From DTJG01 sp964532995 (GTDB lineage: Bacteria > Ratteibacteria > UBA8468 > B48-G9 > DTJG01): DNA of 16,665 nt. Position numbers and translations under genes: made by a program. Below are positions 15,301 to 16,665 of the stretch, piece after piece (the stretch's first letter is position 1; every line of letters begins with the position of its first letter). The DNA lies in assembly GCA_964532995.1 (NCBI GenBank), contig CAZHJN010000038.1:1-16665 (forward strand), written 5' to 3'. Under the pieces are notes generated by a model, which saw only the letters and a program-made list of their open reading frames with translations, was not told where the DNA came from and made no database searches.

Positions 15301-16665
15301 CAGTATTTCAAAACAACCAGGCAATACCACAACCTGCGAACTTGCCTTTATTTCTCTTCTGCTTAAATCTGTCATTCTCACTTCAATCGTATAAAACTCC
15401 TTTCTTTGATAGGACTTCTTCAAAGGTATTTCAATGAAGGCGTACCCGCTTTCATCTGTTTTTGAATTTCCAGAAGTAACAAGGGTTCCTCTCCACCATC
15501 CATCGTATTCATAATAATCCTCTTCATAATCATAATAGTATGCCTCTTTTGAATAAACAGCCCACATAACATCAGCATTTCTGACGGGTGCTCCAAAATA
15601 GTATTTTGCTGAAATATGAGCCTTTATTTTTTCTCCAGCAAGATATATCTCTTTATCAGGTTTTATCTCAATTGAAAATTCAGGCTTTCTATATTCGAGA
15701 ACTTTGAAATTACAACTACCTTTTAATTCATGCTTGCCCCTTGTGGAAAATGTAATAGAATAAGCACCAAGGGGTGGTTCATCTGGAACATTCCACTGTC
15801 CGCAAATTGAACTGAATTTTTCTGGTTTGATCACTGTTTCATAAAGAAGGGTTTCATCAGGAGAAGAAATCTTTACAACGCAATCTGTAAATTCAGGAAT
15901 ACTGTAATAACTTCCATTATCAATCCTTGCCAGAGCCTTAAAATGAACTGTCTGTCCGGGTCTGTAAACTGGCCTGTCTGTGTAAGCATAGATTGAATTC
16001 GGTACCCGGTAATAGTCATCGCCAGTATAGGATGTATCCGAAAATGCAAATGATTTACCATCTGTTATAATAAATCTGTGCTGATCAGAAAGGCTGAATT
16101 GCCCATTTTCAATATTCATCTGTTCTTTCAAAATCCATAAATGATCAAAAATATAGAGCGTGGCGTGATTTATAATTTTGCCTTTTGAGATCGAAAACAA
16201 TGTATAATCTTTTTTTCCTGAGTCAGATTTTGAAATGAAACCAATGTTTGAAACAACAAAGTGCTGTCTGTATTCGGGCAAACTTTCAGGCTTTATCACA
16301 CATAGATATGCTCCCTCAGGCAAAGGATCAATTAGAATCTGTCTATCATATAATTCACTCAAAGGCGAAGGATATTTAATTTCGAACTTCTTTGTGAAAA
16401 TTACATCTTTTCCAGCAGGATTAAAAGAATTGAAAATCTCCCTGATAGAAATATTTTTCATCCTGGATCTGTTGATTTCATCAAAAACATCTATCCTGTA
16501 TATGTCGATACTCACAGAAGGTATTCTGTAGGCATTAAAGTAAAATCTGATTTTTTCCTCAGGAGTGAAAATCCATTCTCTTGAAACAGGATAAAAATAT
16601 CTGTCCCTCAGTTTCAGTTTTACTGTACCGCAGTCAAATAATTGTTTTGGTATAATATTGAATGT
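12316..16665 (-). CDS. Bacterial alpha-2-macroglobulin family protein with thioester (5' end outside the window)
   Basis: A partial coding region of 1449 codons whose frame stays open to the right edge, so the true start lies beyond 16665. A GTG at 16515 is internal: the upstream in-frame residues (e.g. EEKIRFYFNAYRIPSVSIDI) read as normal macroglobulin sequence. Repeated MG domains are seen, e.g. YAYTDRPVYRPGQTVHFKAL and YDYEEDYYEYDGWWRG. AYWLSTGFTDENGIANI and PDNLTTWRTTLRSST mark the A2M domain. The thioester motif YPYGCVEQTLN follows, with Cys at fragment residue 970 (13756-13758). Next come an alpha-alpha toroid-type thioester domain (NEDGGWGWWRFD) and a C-terminal receptor-binding-like domain ending at the WGRSGGNVL region. 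Such proteins trap attacking proteases covalently in the periplasm. The signal peptide or lipobox cannot be seen. The usual partner PbpC is not in the window; a VanW gene follows instead. Confidence 0.93.
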   Translation of the reverse strand, partial: TFNIIPKQLFDCGTVKLKLRDRYFYPVSREWIFTPEEKIRFYFNAYRIPSVSIDIYRIDVFDEINRSRMKNISIREIFNSFNPAGKDVIFTKKFEIKYPSPLSELYDRQILIDPLPEGAYLCVIKPESLPEYRQHFVVSNIGFISKSDSGKKDYTLFSISKGKIINHATLYIFDHLWILKEQMNIENGQFSLSDQHRFIITDGKSFAFSDTSYTGDDYYRVPNSIYAYTDRPVYRPGQTVHFKALARIDNGSYYSIPEFTDCVVKISSPDETLLYETVIKPEKFSSICGQWNVPDEPPLGAYSITFSTRGKHELKGSCNFKVLEYRKPEFSIEIKPDKEIYLAGEKIKAHISAKYYFGAPVRNADVMWAVYSKEAYYYDYEEDYYEYDGWWRGTLVTSGNSKTDESGYAFIEIPLKKSYQRKEFYTIEVRMTDLSRREIKASSQVVVLPGCFEILVSTDRYVYSDKDEINLKISTKYYLDYVPPARQSLNISMKQQVYDSKKKRWIFNEIMTKNIVFSGTETTLKLKPVKSGYIEASAKGIDQFNNIITGKIYIWVTGEKGYNWWYGSKEIEIIPDKKEYKVGEKAKILINSSHRDLDFIFTIEGTKLFEKKIIKMEGNSTLIEIPVKEEYIPNFYVSVCSAKNKNFIHAIRSLSVERSQRLLKIEISPSKKEFKPGENADYKIKITDFQGKPVVAEFSMGVVDESIYAISGELVPSIEDFFYGRKPNRVSTSYSFYRWHYAGAGKDFAEEDIRRKFKDTAYWLSTGFTDENGIANIMFELPDNLTTWRTTLRSSTIDTKVGTGIDRIITTKSLIANLITPRFLVEDDRVLISAVIHNRTATKQDVIAALKADTPEILDSAEKSISISPGSSARIDWKIKVNPAKNAKFTLFAESRQHRDAMELVLPVLAWGSEERYVFAGRCDDIKTDTFFISQGTISPSIDAKTYIYPSLVSSFFSSLDELAKYPYGCVEQTLNAFLPAIQIANTLSELKREDLYFLASDKSRFEEMLKNLPEKVSDGLIKLYNYQNEDGGWGWWRFDSSNPYTSGYVVFGLVHAKKSGYLVNEERLEKGKNFLKTKISTITDFDQKAFMLYVLNYAGEKNPDVMEELYKNREKLNPYTLAQLCLVMHNAKDNRAKELLEYLCSKSYKPSPSLCFWQAENGNYGWINHNIEATAWGLRAIIAIDPSRQEIPAILRYLVKKRQGGFWHSTKDTAICLFAFTELLETSDELSPDYIASIFINDNQLAREKIDRKTIERFSTTIEIPAENFIKGKTNTISIEKSGKGNLYYNHVIKFAVKDISIPSSSHGFDVSRRYTEINPVEKLDEKGNRVFEFQDINRAVKSGERVRVELRIKGGEKYEYIMIEDPIPAGFEVIDEPWDEYYWYCRKKIRDQKVAFFTPLWEGKEKIIVYHLRAETPGFYHILPTKAQLMYLPEIWGRSGGNVLTVE
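13747..13758 (-). other. Thioester motif CVEQ of the alpha-2-macroglobulin
   Basis: Codons TGT GTT GAG CAA encode Cys-Val-Glu-Gln within YPYGCVEQT, the internal beta-Cys-gamma-Glu thioester that reacts with target proteases. Its conservation separates this protein from the thioester-less (MagD/YfaS-like) class. Confidence 0.9.

Overview
The window is an AT-rich (below about 40% GC by eye), very densely packed bacterial chromosome segment. It looks like a Gram-negative-type, probably uncultivated lineage. The reasons are a lipid A-type acyltransferase, an outer-membrane-style LysM lipoprotein, a very large alpha-2-macroglobulin, a DUF1559/H-X9-DG-like pseudopilin remnant and a ceramidase-like protein, a mix I associate with PVC/Omnitrophota-type candidate phyla. 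That placement is an inference. I see no tRNA, rRNA, CRISPR, insertion sequence, integrase or phage gene.

Layout. (1) 24-1391 (+): a neutral/alkaline ceramidase-like protein with a strong ribosome binding site, followed by the orphan C-terminal half of a pseudopilin (1453-1947, +) that lacks its prepilin N-terminus. (2) 10642-1959 (-): a ten-gene tail-to-head array: hisS, aspS, a LysM/alanine-rich coiled-coil lipoprotein, a PhoH-family ATPase, ybeY, a fused DgkA-type lipid kinase plus PAP2 phosphatase, a DUF502 membrane protein, recO, and the alpha and beta subunits of a class I fumarase. Most junctions overlap or are separated by 1-2 nt (largest gap 33 nt), so it is very probably one transcription unit with translational coupling. 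(3) 10643-10756: the only real intergenic region, a divergent promoter region between hisS and an LpxL/HtrB-like acyltransferase (10757-11656, +). (4) 16665-11658 (-): the 3' part of a huge alpha-2-macroglobulin gene that runs off the right edge, followed after 1 nt by a VanW-domain protein.

How the genes fit together. The array combines translation (HisRS, AspRS), RNA processing and stress (PhoH, YbeY), undecaprenyl-phosphate or phospholipid metabolism (DgkA-PAP2), recombination repair (RecO) and the TCA cycle (fumarase). The right-hand side is about the envelope: outer-leaflet lipid acylation, a periplasmic protease trap with an intact CVEQ thioester, and a VanW protein.

No obvious new defence or mobile system is present. 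The most notable points are residue-level oddities in otherwise recognisable enzymes: the acyltransferase lacks the acidic residue of HX4(D/E); YbeY lacks the conserved Arg and has Asp for the third metal-binding His; the ceramidase-like protein has Asn where ceramidases have the catalytic Ser; and AspRS carries His31, a marker of non-discriminating enzymes. To these add the kinase-phosphatase fusion and the mixed 11/7-residue repeat coiled coil.
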